Source of the DNA: Pirellulaceae bacterium
GTDB lineage: Bacteria > Planctomycetota > Planctomycetia > Pirellulales > Pirellulaceae
DNA: 64,000 bases
Direction: 5' to 3'
NCBI GenBank assembly: GCA_028280445.1
Contig: JANQLU010000008.1
Coordinates: 1 to 64,000, forward strand
Shown here: in pieces, positions 1-7,787 of the stretch
Layout of the letters: the number at the start of each line of letters is the position of its first letter
Numbering within the stretch: the stretch's first letter is position 1
Program-made: the position numbers and the translations under genes
The notes under the pieces: generated by a model
The model's database searches: none
Told to the model about the DNA's origin: nothing
Seen by the model: the letters and a program-made list of their open reading frames with translations, nothing else

Positions 1-80
1 TCCGCCGACATTCAGCAATAGACTACCAATCACCAAACCGCTTCGAAATCAAATACTATTCTTAAGTGAAAGCGCGCCCG

Positions 81-404
81 TCAAGCATGGGCCACCTCAA
101 AGTACGGAATCTGTATTCCGAGTCTATTGCAAAGATCTATCGTTCCTTCATAGATCTTCTGCTTGTTCGCTAAGCAATAAAGATCTAACTGATTTCCTTT
201 TGCTCCACATTTGAAACATTGGAAACGATTCCCTTGCCTGTCCACGGAAAAACAGTTCGACCTTCGCTTGCTGTCGTTTCCATGCACAGGACAAGAGCCT
301 CGTTTTTTGGAACCAGTAGAGGAATCCCAACCGATGAGTTGCAAAACGTCGTCCATAGTCACTTGTCGTTTGATCATAAAATAGTGAATTCTAGGCATGG
401 CCAT
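81..404 (-). CDS. CHC2-type zinc-finger protein (primase-like N-terminal domain only)
   Basis: Small 107-aa protein. Visible motif: CPVHGND near residues 38-44 followed by FQCFKCGAKGNQLDL, giving the C-x2-H ... C-x2-C spacing of the CHC2 zinc ribbon found at the N-terminus of DnaG-type primases. The rest of a primase (TOPRIM core) is absent, so this is a stand-alone zinc-finger protein, as often seen on plasmids, phages and integrated elements. The N-terminal stretch resembles the helix that precedes CHC2 (MDDVLQLIGW). It lies downstream of the excisionase-like and recombinase genes on the same strand and probably belongs to the same mobile element, with a likely role in element replication. 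DNA binding is inferred from the family. The 230 bases up to the next gene show nothing recognisable. Confidence 0.75.
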   Translation of the reverse strand: MAMPRIHYFMIKRQVTMDDVLQLIGWDSSTGSKKRGSCPVHGNDSKRRSNCFSVDRQGNRFQCFKCGAKGNQLDLYCLANKQKIYEGTIDLCNRLGIQIPYFEVAHA

Positions 405-633
405 GCTCCAAAGTTTAAATACGTGTTCTCCCTCCGCAATTGTTTAACGTCGCTGCACTCCCAATCCTCACGACGGCCAATGAATCCACTGGCGACTGTT
501 GCACCTGCCCTCCGGACCACCGGATATTATTCCTCTTTTGGGGCTACGGGTGACTAATTTGGATTCACCTCATTTCGTACTTCTCAGCCGTTTGCGGCGA
601 GGTGACTTTGTCCGCTTGGTAAATTGTTAAAAA

Positions 634-930
634 TTAAGTCTGCAACTCTTGCTCTAGCTTTTCGTCTAGAATCTCTAAATTAGGCAGTCGTTTCAAACGA
701 GGCTGCTGGTAAAGATGACTATCAGAGTTCTTGTTCAGTGCAGCTATGAACACTTCGATTTCGGCTTTGGATACGAATCGTCTGCCGCCTACTTTTAATG
801 TTCGAAGGCGAATACCCTTAATTCCTTGATTTGCCCACCTATGAATTGTCGACAAATCAGGTCGTCCGGGGATTATTTTTCTTGCTTCGGAAAACGTAAG
901 CAGTTCAGTTTTTCTATCAGAATTCAACAA
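634..930 (-). CDS. HTH DNA-binding protein, excisionase-like
   Basis: A 98-aa protein with a winged-helix/MerR-like N-terminal DNA-binding pattern: LTFSEARKIIPGRPDLSTIHRWANQG, then a basic segment LKVGGRRFVSKAEIEVFI. This is the usual layout of excisionase/AlpA-like proteins: a helix-turn-helix followed by a strand that reads out the site, and a short helix. Planctomycete integrative elements usually carry such a small protein next to a tyrosine recombinase, as here. It probably sets the direction of the neighbouring recombinase or regulates element transcription. Family-level call only; which of these two roles applies cannot be read from the sequence. Confidence 0.65.
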   Translation of the reverse strand: MLNSDRKTELLTFSEARKIIPGRPDLSTIHRWANQGIKGIRLRTLKVGGRRFVSKAEIEVFIAALNKNSDSHLYQQPRLKRLPNLEILDEKLEQELQT

Positions 931-1027
931 AAGCTCCAGAAAATCGCAGTTAGCAACTTTTTCAATAATTGCAAATTCTGCCTTGTCTCTGGATTTGACA
1001 AAAACCCCAAAAATATTGGAGACAAGT

Positions 1028-1525
1028 CTACCGAATCTGAACGTTAAATCTCTCCCAAGCTTTGGGCCCCCTTGTCATAGCGGCTTGTCGTACCGTCCAC
1101 ATTGATACTGTGTCTGCGAGTCCAAACTTCGCTCGACCGGATGGACCAAGACAGATATTCCAAAAGATAAGAATCTTGTTAAAATCCCAACGCATTTGAT
1201 AATGAAGAAGAGCAAAAAGCATATTTCGACGCTCGACTTTGGACTTCAACGAGAGCTCAAACAGTCGCTTAACGCCACCATGCTCAAAAACCGCATTGAC
1301 TTGCTCATCGCATGTCTCGAGCAATTCTTCAAAGATTTCATCAAACTTTGGCCCGAGTTTTTGAGACTCAAGATACTTTTCAAGTTTTACACGTACAGCA
1401 TCTAGGCTTCGTGAAATGCTTTCAAAAGTTTCCTGCGTTTTCTTATCAGGTATGGCGTCTTGGAACCTCAATACCGATTTGCGACTATTTACAAATGAGT
1501 TGAGCTTGTCGAGCGATTCAAACAT
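1028..1525 (-). CDS. Hypothetical protein of an integrated element
   Basis: 165 aa, no recognised domain. The N-terminal two thirds is helix-rich and charged (SISRSLDAVRVKLEKYLESQ), suggesting a coiled-coil or helical bundle. The C-terminus contains a Trp/Arg-rich patch. There is no signal peptide and no membrane segment. It lies between the excisionase-like gene and the recombinase on the same strand, separated by 97 and 44 bases, so co-transcription with the recombinase is likely. Accessory function for the element is inferred from position only. Confidence 0.5.
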   Translation of the reverse strand: MFESLDKLNSFVNSRKSVLRFQDAIPDKKTQETFESISRSLDAVRVKLEKYLESQKLGPKFDEIFEELLETCDEQVNAVFEHGGVKRLFELSLKSKVERRNMLFALLHYQMRWDFNKILIFWNICLGPSGRAKFGLADTVSMWTVRQAAMTRGPKAWERFNVQIR

Positions 1526-1569
1526 TATTCAAAGATTTGCAATAAGGCTTTGTAAGCGGTTTTAGTCTA

Positions 1570-2735
1570 TCATCCAATTTCTGACATTATTTCTATAGCT
1601 AACATTTGGTTTTTGTCTGCATATATCTCAGTCGTTTTTATGTTATTGTGACCAAGTATAACTTGAGCGGCTTCAGGTCCAAATTTCCTTCTTATGAATG
1701 TCGCTGCGGAATGCCTCAATTGATTTGGAGTCCATACTGGGATTTCAGCTTTTTGGCATGCACGTCGAATCGCTTTTCGAAACGATGTAGTTGTGTATTT
1801 TTCGCCTGGTGATTTTGATGGCGCAGATTTTTTGTTTGTGCCAGGTCGATTGCCGCAAGTAATTGGAGTTTTTCTCAGTGAATTACGAATAATCTGTCGT
1901 TTTGCTTCTGATTCCGACGGGGAAAAACAGTACTTCTCTCTGTCGCGCAGCAAATAGGAACTTAAAACCGTTTGGCCCTCAGGTCCAATATAGATTTGCC
2001 TCGCAATTCCATGATTTTGCGTTTTATGCTTCGAAGGCGTGTAGATCCAAATATCCTTCCGTTTCTGCACATCCATGGGGCGCAAAATACAAATTTCTCC
2101 CGGGCGCATTCCAGTCAATAGTTGCAATTTAACCATGTCAGCAACGACAGTTGGAAGTGCGGAAATTACTGCTTCGATATGATCCTGAGTTACAGGTTTA
2201 ATTCGTGCGGATTCTCGAGCGGTTGTCTTACCAGGCCTCTGATTCCACTAACAGCTGTAAGACGATGATAAGTTGAGAAATCAATCAGTTCTTCTGCTGC
2301 CGCCCATTTCATCATATGTTTGATCCGACTAATCAGATCGTTTATGTACTTCCTTGACCAGTCTTTTTTGAGCATTTGCTCAATAATTGTCTTGAACGCT
2401 CTGGGACCAAACTCTGAAGCTGGGCGATGACCATAATAAACGCGGAGAAGTTTAATAACTGCTTTGGTTGCGCTTACAGATCCCGGCTCCTTACCTTCTG
2501 AAGACTCGTAGTACGATTTAGCCCATTTCAGATATTCCAACATAACTTGTGTTAGAAGGATCTCTGTTGAACTTCGATTCGTTAGGCTACTATCTCCAGA
2601 TAGCCAGTCAGCAATTAATTGCTTGTATTCAGCTTTGCTTTCATATGAGTTGTACTTTCCAAGGTAAATACGTTTACCGGCCAACGTCACATACGCACGG
2701 TTGCCATTGCGACAGTATTTAGGGATTCTCGGCAT
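1570..2735 (-). pseudogene. Tyrosine recombinase (phage-type integrase), frameshifted
   Basis: Two reading frames together give one full-length tyrosine recombinase. The first, from ATG at 2735, carries the SAM-like core-binding domain and ends at a stop at 2190. The second carries the catalytic domain. Reading on from about 2233 in the other frame restores GKTTARESARIKPVTQDHIE, the expected linker, so one base appears to be missing in the stretch AGGCCTGG near 2231-2238. Catalytic features: Arg I in TGMRPGE, a Lys in PSKHKT, box II as NQLRHSAATF (Asn in place of the usual first His), LGHNNIK, and the nucleophile Tyr in TTEIYAD. It lies about 110 bases from a 42-bp tRNA-Val fragment that is its probable attachment core. 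Inactive as written, unless the shift is a sequencing error. Confidence 0.85.
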
Positions 2736-2848
2736 GAGAGGGCTCCTTTCAAAGTTCTACCAAGTGGTAGAAAACAAGTGAAATAAACAGCCGCACTGCC
2801 AAGTAAGACAGGTAACGTAAGTTCTTTACGTTCCAGCATTTAGAAAAA

Positions 2849-2890
2849 TGGGCGGTATTGGACTTGAACCAACGACCTCCACGATGTCAA
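2849..2890 (-). repeat. attachment-site core: 3' part of tRNA-Val(GAC), left copy
   Basis: On the minus strand this reads as a tRNA from the anticodon loop (TTGACAT, anticodon GAC) through the T-arm (GTTGGTTCAAGTCCAAT) to the acceptor strand ending CCGCCCA. The 5' half is missing: bases upstream cannot form the anticodon stem, D-arm or acceptor stem. An identical 42 bp lies at 47655-47696 in the opposite orientation. tRNA 3' ends are standard integration targets for tyrosine recombinases, and the integrase gene starts 114 bases away. Confidence 0.85.
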
Positions 2891-3022
2891 TCTAAAGATT
2901 TTCTATGGAAAATACGTTGGACTTGCAGGACATTTACTTGGGTAGCAATTGAAATTTGATTGATTCCTATGTATCCGCAATACAAACTACGCGGTGCCTA
3001 TATTGGGTTTGCATGGCCCATA

Positions 3023-3045
3023 TTGTGTCAGATTTGTGTCAGAAA
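3023..3045. repeat. Direct repeats of TCTGACACAA, possible recombinase arm sites (left)
   Basis: On the minus strand the stretch reads TTTCTGACACAAATCTGACACAA, two direct copies of a ten-base unit. A closely similar stretch with three copies lies at 47753-47788 beside the right-hand tRNA fragment. Short direct repeats flanking a core are typical of arm-type binding sites of tyrosine recombinases. Binding is inferred, not shown. Confidence 0.45.
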
Positions 3046-3119
3046 TCTTTGAACCATTGGTTTGAGAATAAAACATCCACAAGTGGAAACCGGCCTTACT
3101 CCGGGTTTGTCAAAAGCTG

Positions 3120-3305
3120 TTGATACGGAAGAGTTCACAAAGAGCAAAGCTGACTTGGCGGCGGATTGAGTGCGTTGCCGTTCATCAAATGTCACAGTAT
3201 GGCACTGACGACAAAGAATACCTCATCCGGATCGTAGATGCCTGGAAACATCTTGACAAAAGTGTCCAGCAAGCAATTTTGGTATTAATTGATTCATCGA
3301 AGTAG
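3120..3305 (+). CDS. Small hypothetical protein or gene remnant
   Basis: 61 codons from a TTG start. The C-terminal half (LIRIVDAWKHLDKSVQQAIL) has the amphipathic pattern of a short conserved tail I associate with planctomycete recombinase-linked small proteins, so it may be a truncated remnant. There is no clear ribosome-binding site. The rest of the stretch from 2891 to 3620 shows no other gene I can support. Confidence 0.3.
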   Translation: MIRKSSQRAKLTWRRIECVAVHQMSQYGTDDKEYLIRIVDAWKHLDKSVQQAILVLIDSSK

Positions 3306-3620
3306 GAAAAAGTTTGTAAGGCCCAATGAAATTTGTTTCACTCGAAATTTTCTCGTCTGGCGGTATTTGCTGAAACCCTAGGAATCTGTCCTTATTGCGG
3401 TCAGGTGACGTCAAAGCATCCCAACTCAAATACCACACCGAAGTTAGCAAAGACAAAAGTGTCACCAAAACAAAACTTTCCTGCACACGATATTGTAGAA
3501 TTTTGAACGTGCAACTTTGGGCTGCGCAATAGAATCGGACGTTTGGTAGATCGTGGTCAATGTCCAGATTCTCGATAAAGTCTGCGATTTGCTTCAACTT
3601 TTGAATCACCGAGGTGTCAA

Positions 3621-4163
3621 TTGCCGGGCGTAATCATAACTGGGCCGCTAGGAGTTGGAAAAACTACCATCCAACGTGAGCTCGTAGAAGATTTTGGGTT
3701 TTGGACTCCAACCACTGTCACAACACGTTTGTTGGAGAATGAAGAAAAGTACATGCGGTCAGTCAGCGCAGACGAGTTTAGTTCCGGAGTGGTGAATGGC
3801 CATTTATTATTGCCAATCATTTTTGCGAATGCAATGTACGCATTTGAATTCAATGACTTTCAGCGGATAAATGGCAATTCGGCCCAAGATGACGTGGTCG
3901 TCCTAAATGTCCGTCCCTATACCGCGCTTGTGATTAGTGCGTTTGTTCCGAGTCTAGTTCCAATTTGGCTGAAAGTCCCTGATGATGAAGAGCTAGAAAG
4001 GCGTCGGTTAGATAGAAATGCGATTCGCGACAATAGTTCAAATGGAATGTTGCGCAATTCTCAAGACCACATAGATACGACGTATTCGAGCTTTTTCAAG
4101 GAGACCGTCGCTGTTAACAGCGACGCTACAATTAAGATATTGAGGCTGCTCGGCAAGGGATAA
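3621..4163 (+). CDS. Guanylate-kinase-like P-loop nucleotide kinase
   Basis: 180 aa. The Walker A motif is at residues 8-15 (GPLGVGKT). Next come TVTTRLLENEEKYMRSVSAD and the segment VVNGHLLLP, which follow the order of the GMP-binding region of guanylate kinases (TTR, then a Y, then an NG turn). A lid-like segment near residue 120 (PDDEELERRRLDR) matches the Arg-rich lid of the fold. Slightly shorter than canonical Gmk (about 200 aa) and clearly diverged, so the substrate is probably a nucleoside monophosphate but is not certain. Start is TTG, preceded at good spacing by GAGGTG. First gene of a four-gene plus-strand run, with one base between its stop codon and the next ATG. Its place in a cluster with a PurA/PurZ-like enzyme hints at a role in unusual purine nucleotide metabolism; that is inference. 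Confidence 0.65.
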   Translation: MPGVIITGPLGVGKTTIQRELVEDFGFWTPTTVTTRLLENEEKYMRSVSADEFSSGVVNGHLLLPIIFANAMYAFEFNDFQRINGNSAQDDVVVLNVRPYTALVISAFVPSLVPIWLKVPDDEELERRRLDRNAIRDNSSNGMLRNSQDHIDTTYSSFFKETVAVNSDATIKILRLLGKG

Positions 4164-4164
4164 T

Positions 4165-5496
4165 ATGGTGAACGTTCAATCCGACAGAATATGGCATGAA
4201 GCACATACAAACGTCGATATTGACAACTGGATAGAGCATATCGACCGCCATGATGTATCCGATCATTTCGCATTTCTTGCTGAACGTCACGCGACAACTA
4301 TGAATGGAAAGTTGCTCGATCTACACGAATGGTTAAACGCTTTAGATGCGTTGACTACCTCTGAATCCCACATGATGATCAATGACAGCGAACGCCCTTC
4401 ATCCGAAAGGCTAGCGATAGCTACGTTTCTCAGGTGGCGCGATAGAATTCGTTCGATCTTAGAAGCATACGAGAAGTTGCCTTCAGAAGGAGTTTTGATT
4501 TATTTCTCGGAAAAACTCGCTGTCTCCATTTTGGTGGCGTTTCGACGAATAGGTTCGGCGATTGACCTAAACAATATTTTGGCCGCGCCCGATCCAAATT
4601 CGGTATTTGATCCCGTGCTCGCTTTGCGGTTGGCACGCTCTGATTCAGATCTAGATTTGATTAGACGATCATTATTAAGTCGCCACAAACTTGTAATACA
4701 TCGCAATGTTCTGACTCACGTTGATCGAGAATTGGAAGCAGGTGTCTTCGGACCAAGCATCGACACTCTATTTCTTAATGAATGGCTATTTGAGAACCGT
4801 TATGAGAGCCAACGAACCTTGGCAAATGTTCGCTACTTTGAAGAGTTGATAGCCAAAGACTTGGCTGAGGAAACCGCTATCACCGGAACCACGTTTTTAG
4901 AAATCGGGTCCGGTAATGGCCTGTTAACTGGCTCCTTTGCCAAGAATGAAGCAAAAGTCAGACGGATTTGCGCAATCGACATTTCGATGGATGCCATAAT
5001 TGCTTCCCATCGGAATTCAGCCAGCCAAAGGAGACTGCCACAAAAAGGCTTAATAGGTGATAGGTCAAGGTATATCGTCGGCAAATACCACTTGGATTCC
5101 GTCCCGACAAACAATGACCTAGTTGTTTCTAATCCGCCTTATGTGCCCTTTCCGGAAGACAAAAGTATACTCGAGGACCTTCATCCACTAGCTCGGGCAA
5201 CTTTAGGAACGTCGCTCCTCTCAGCCTTAGTTTCAGATTCTGAGTCACTCATCAGTGAAGACGGGCAACTAGTCGTGGTTGTTTCAGAAATGGCAGAACC
5301 AAATCTGCAATGTGCCGTGCCGAAAGGGATTGAAGTACGTCTGGTAGTCAAACGGGAAGTACCATTTAGTATCGGGCCATTGAACCGAGCACCCAAGGTA
5401 TTAGACTGGCTTCGAAACGAACAAGGACTGAAACACGAAAATGGCGTTGACTTTCACAATATCGCAATATTTTTGCTTAATCGAAAAGGGGGGTAG
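4165..5496 (+). CDS. HemK-like class I SAM-dependent methyltransferase
   Basis: 443 aa. The N-terminal 240 residues are helical with no recognised domain. The C-terminal half is a class I methyltransferase: motif I TFLEIGSGNGLLTG near residue 242, the acidic end of strand 2 in CAIDIS, and motif IV as VVSNPPYVPFPED near residue 315. NPPY is typical of enzymes that methylate a planar amide or exocyclic nitrogen (the HemK/PrmC glutamine methyltransferases and N6-adenine/N4-cytosine DNA methyltransferases). The overall order matches the HemK type, but the long N-terminal domain differs from PrmC. Possible substrates are a protein glutamine, DNA base or nucleotide. It starts one base after the kinase stop codon and its stop overlaps the ribosome-binding site of the next gene, so this is a tight operon. 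Confidence 0.7.
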   Translation: MVNVQSDRIWHEAHTNVDIDNWIEHIDRHDVSDHFAFLAERHATTMNGKLLDLHEWLNALDALTTSESHMMINDSERPSSERLAIATFLRWRDRIRSILEAYEKLPSEGVLIYFSEKLAVSILVAFRRIGSAIDLNNILAAPDPNSVFDPVLALRLARSDSDLDLIRRSLLSRHKLVIHRNVLTHVDRELEAGVFGPSIDTLFLNEWLFENRYESQRTLANVRYFEELIAKDLAEETAITGTTFLEIGSGNGLLTGSFAKNEAKVRRICAIDISMDAIIASHRNSASQRRLPQKGLIGDRSRYIVGKYHLDSVPTNNDLVVSNPPYVPFPEDKSILEDLHPLARATLGTSLLSALVSDSESLISEDGQLVVVVSEMAEPNLQCAVPKGIEVRLVVKREVPFSIGPLNRAPKVLDWLRNEQGLKHENGVDFHNIAIFLLNRKGG

Positions 5497-5498
5497 CT

Positions 5499-6004
5499 TT
5501 GTCAGATCCTCTCATTGTTTTGCGATTTCGAGACATCAATCTCAACAAAGAAGAACAATCAAAAAACACAAATTGATCATTGCGGACAATGGCTACTGTT
5601 GGTGGGGTTGGCTATTCCGAGAATACGAACAAAATCCAAGTGAAGTCTTGTCTCGTATACTAATCGAGTACAATGAAGCAGGCAGTGATGAGTATCCAGT
5701 TGTTCTGTACGACACAGGTCAGGGTCGCCTGTACGTAGCCCAATGTGACTCGATTATGGCCTGGCCGAATCTGGGGTTTTCACCAGAAGTAGAGTTTACG
5801 CCAGACTACTATCGTCAACGGCGCGCACCCGCTTGGTTTCGGTTTCGTAGAATTGAAGAAGCAGAACCAGAGCTGATTGTCGGCAAAGTTTGCTCAGAAA
5901 TGCCATCTGCAGTAGAGGACTGCTTTACGGATTTGCTAGAAAAAAGTGTTTCTAAGATTCAGGATTTGCGGCGACAAGAGGTGACCTTATGGATTTTAAG
6001 GTGA
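5499..6004 (+). CDS. Hypothetical protein with a WWGW motif; apparent N-terminal frameshift
   Basis: Family not recognised. The body reads KLIIADNGYCWWGWLFREYEQ, then a region rich in Trp, Tyr and beta strands (VVLYDTGQGRLYVAQ, RAPAWFRFRRIE). The likely true start is TTG at 5499, right behind the strong Shine-Dalgarno run AAAAGGGGGG. That frame gives LSDPLIVLRFRDINLNKEE before hitting a stop. The body lies in a different frame from about 5550 onward (TIKKHKLIIADNG). One base seems to be missing between about 5540 and 5552 (GAAGAACAATCAAAAAAC). In the body frame alone, a start at 5441 would lie deep inside the methyltransferase gene and encode non-conserved-looking sequence. It overlaps the HAD gene downstream by 16 bases. 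The compact beta-rich body may bind a nucleotide or modified base; this is speculation. Confidence 0.5.
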
Positions 6005-7002
6005 AGAGCGCGCCTGTTGTGTTGTTGGATGTTGACAACACATTATATGATTGGCTTGGATTTTTTGGTCCTGCATTCAGAGCGTTGCTCACGCGACTAA
6101 GTGAATTGTCGGGTGTTTCAGCAGATCAGCTTGCAGATGAATTCAAAAATGTCTTCACAACCCATGGAACTGTAGAATATACGTTTGCAGTACAAGAGTT
6201 GCCTTCCATACAAAAACTACATCCTCGTCTGTCGGGAGTTGACTTAGTTAATCAGTACCGTCAAGCGATTGACCTATTTCAGTTACGACGTCGGCGATTC
6301 CTAAGGCTCTATCCGTGCGTAATGAGTGGATTGAAGTTGATTCGTTCACTGGGCATTTGCGTATTCGCTGTTACAGACGCCCAACGTTTTCACGTTGGAC
6401 AACGATTAAATCAGCTAAAACTAGCAGAGTTTTTTGATGGGATATTCTGTGTTGACGATCACGAAACTATTCCTGATAAAGAGTTGGCGAAACTTCGGAG
6501 GCATAGCCCCGAACGATATAGCGTGAAAATCGGACGGGAGATCATACTTCCCAAGGGACTAAGGAAACCTGACAAAAGCGTGCTGACATGGGTGGTTAAG
6601 ACGCTCGATGTCGAGCCCGACCTAGTTGTATATATTGGCGACTCACTGGTAAAGGATATTCAAATGGCCAAAGAGGCCGGGATTTATGATTGTTGGGCAG
6701 CTTATGGTGCTCGGTATTCTGCGTTAGATATGGATACGCTAGTTCGGGTAACTCATTGGGACAAAGGGCTCGTCGACCAAGTCATCAATTTGACCCCTGA
6801 AGACTTAGGAATTTCTCCAAGCTTTATCGCAAATTCGTTTTCGCAGATTGTTCAGTTGGTCACCCGACCACGTCGACTCTGGCCACCTCGAATTCAAACC
6901 ATGCAACATCTAGTTGCGGGTTCAGAATTTGAAGCAACCGCGGAGTCTGTGGGAAAATTGGATTCGACTACTGAGAGCAAACTGGACGCGGGTGCTGTCT
7001 AG
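5989..7002 (+). CDS. HAD-superfamily hydrolase
   Basis: 337 aa. All four HAD motifs are visible: motif I LLDVDNTLYD (residues 12-21, nucleophile and acid/base Asp pair), motif II Thr in FAVTDAQR (near 129), motif III Lys in RKPDKSV (near 193), and motif IV IGDSLVKDI (near 217). A helical cap sits between motifs I and II, as in the pyrophosphatase/phosphoglycolate phosphatase subclass. Likely a phosphatase of a small phosphorylated metabolite, possibly a nucleotide given the neighbours. The C-terminal 70 residues after the HAD core are unassigned. ATG start preceded by AGAGGTG. Its stop codon overlaps the stop of the convergent gene at 6999. Confidence 0.85.
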   Translation: MDFKVKSAPVVLLDVDNTLYDWLGFFGPAFRALLTRLSELSGVSADQLADEFKNVFTTHGTVEYTFAVQELPSIQKLHPRLSGVDLVNQYRQAIDLFQLRRRRFLRLYPCVMSGLKLIRSLGICVFAVTDAQRFHVGQRLNQLKLAEFFDGIFCVDDHETIPDKELAKLRRHSPERYSVKIGREIILPKGLRKPDKSVLTWVVKTLDVEPDLVVYIGDSLVKDIQMAKEAGIYDCWAAYGARYSALDMDTLVRVTHWDKGLVDQVINLTPEDLGISPSFIANSFSQIVQLVTRPRRLWPPRIQTMQHLVAGSEFEATAESVGKLDSTTESKLDAGAV

Positions 7003-7775
7003 CCCAAACGGTGAATCGTCGCGTGGCGATTCCACGTTTGCTCAAACAATTTGGTGGCCTCAGCAAACCAGGTAGAATGATCTGAGCTGGATGAGATCAT
7101 TAAAAAGGCTCGAGCACTACCGCGGCGATAACGAATTGCTGAAGCTACGAAGCCGCGATCTGCAATTTCGGATAGCAGTTTCTGAATGTGTTTAACATGC
7201 CCCCCACGTTGACGACCCAAATGGTGGTACACAACTACGGCGCGCCCTTTTTCGAGAAACTGAACGGCTTCGTGCCAATAACAATGCTTTTGAGATGGAC
7301 TTGTCGAACAGTGTTCGTCCAAATCCAAAAAGATCATCCCATTGTCTGGATCAAGAAATACCAAATCCACGGGATCAAGAAATGATTTTGCTTCACTAAA
7401 CCATTGATCACGTTGTTCCCATTTTGATAAAAACGTCTTCGACTTCTTTAATTTACCGGGCACTGGCAACTCGAAAAAAATCGTATCAGGGGCTAATATC
7501 TTTCGCTTGCTAATTTCGGCCAGATTGAGACGAGTATTCTGTCGAATATCTAAGAGCTTAAGATACAGCTGCGGATCACATTCTCGAAATTTTGCACGGT
7601 CCCTGTCTGATCCTCGAAACAAATAGCCATCATGACGTCCATCTCCATTGTTTTCGGCTTCTACCGTTAGATACCACAGTATTCCTAGACGAGACATTGC
7701 CCTTACGCGTGCAATTGTCCGCAGCAATCCGTATTTTCCAAAATCGCCGACATCGCCAACATACTCGTGTCTCAT
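6999..7775 (-). CDS. Conserved hypothetical protein with GDVGDFGKYGLLR and DPDNG motifs
   Basis: 258 aa. It begins MRHEYVGDVGDFGKYGLLRT, continues with an IAEISK-type helical region, and carries LVFLDPDNGMIF near residue 135 and VVVYHHLGRQRGGHV near residue 180. I recognise this combination as a widespread uncharacterised family in bacteria and mobile elements. The order (N-terminal glycine/aspartate loop, later DPDNG) is reminiscent of methyltransferase-like folds, but no canonical SAM-binding glycine loop is present, so I do not claim that activity. Start ATG is 12 bases after the AAA+ gene stop, with GAGAGATG in between. It forms a minus-strand operon with the AAA+ and PurA/PurZ-like genes. 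Confidence 0.6.
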   Translation of the reverse strand: MRHEYVGDVGDFGKYGLLRTIARVRAMSRLGILWYLTVEAENNGDGRHDGYLFRGSDRDRAKFRECDPQLYLKLLDIRQNTRLNLAEISKRKILAPDTIFFELPVPGKLKKSKTFLSKWEQRDQWFSEAKSFLDPVDLVFLDPDNGMIFLDLDEHCSTSPSQKHCYWHEAVQFLEKGRAVVVYHHLGRQRGGHVKHIQKLLSEIADRGFVASAIRYRRGSARAFLMISSSSDHSTWFAEATKLFEQTWNRHATIHRLG

Positions 7776-7787
7776 AGCATCTCTCTA

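Noticed and set aside
219..557. 112-aa plus-strand open frame over the CHC2 gene
   Set aside because: Antisense shadow of a gene with clear zinc-finger motifs.
2849..2890. Intact tRNA-Val gene
   Set aside because: Only the part from the anticodon loop to the acceptor end is present at both sites; upstream bases cannot form the missing stems.
3223..3609. 128-aa open frame on the minus strand
   Set aside because: No start signal, no domain, and it overlaps the strand carrying the small plus-strand frame; composition is not protein-like.
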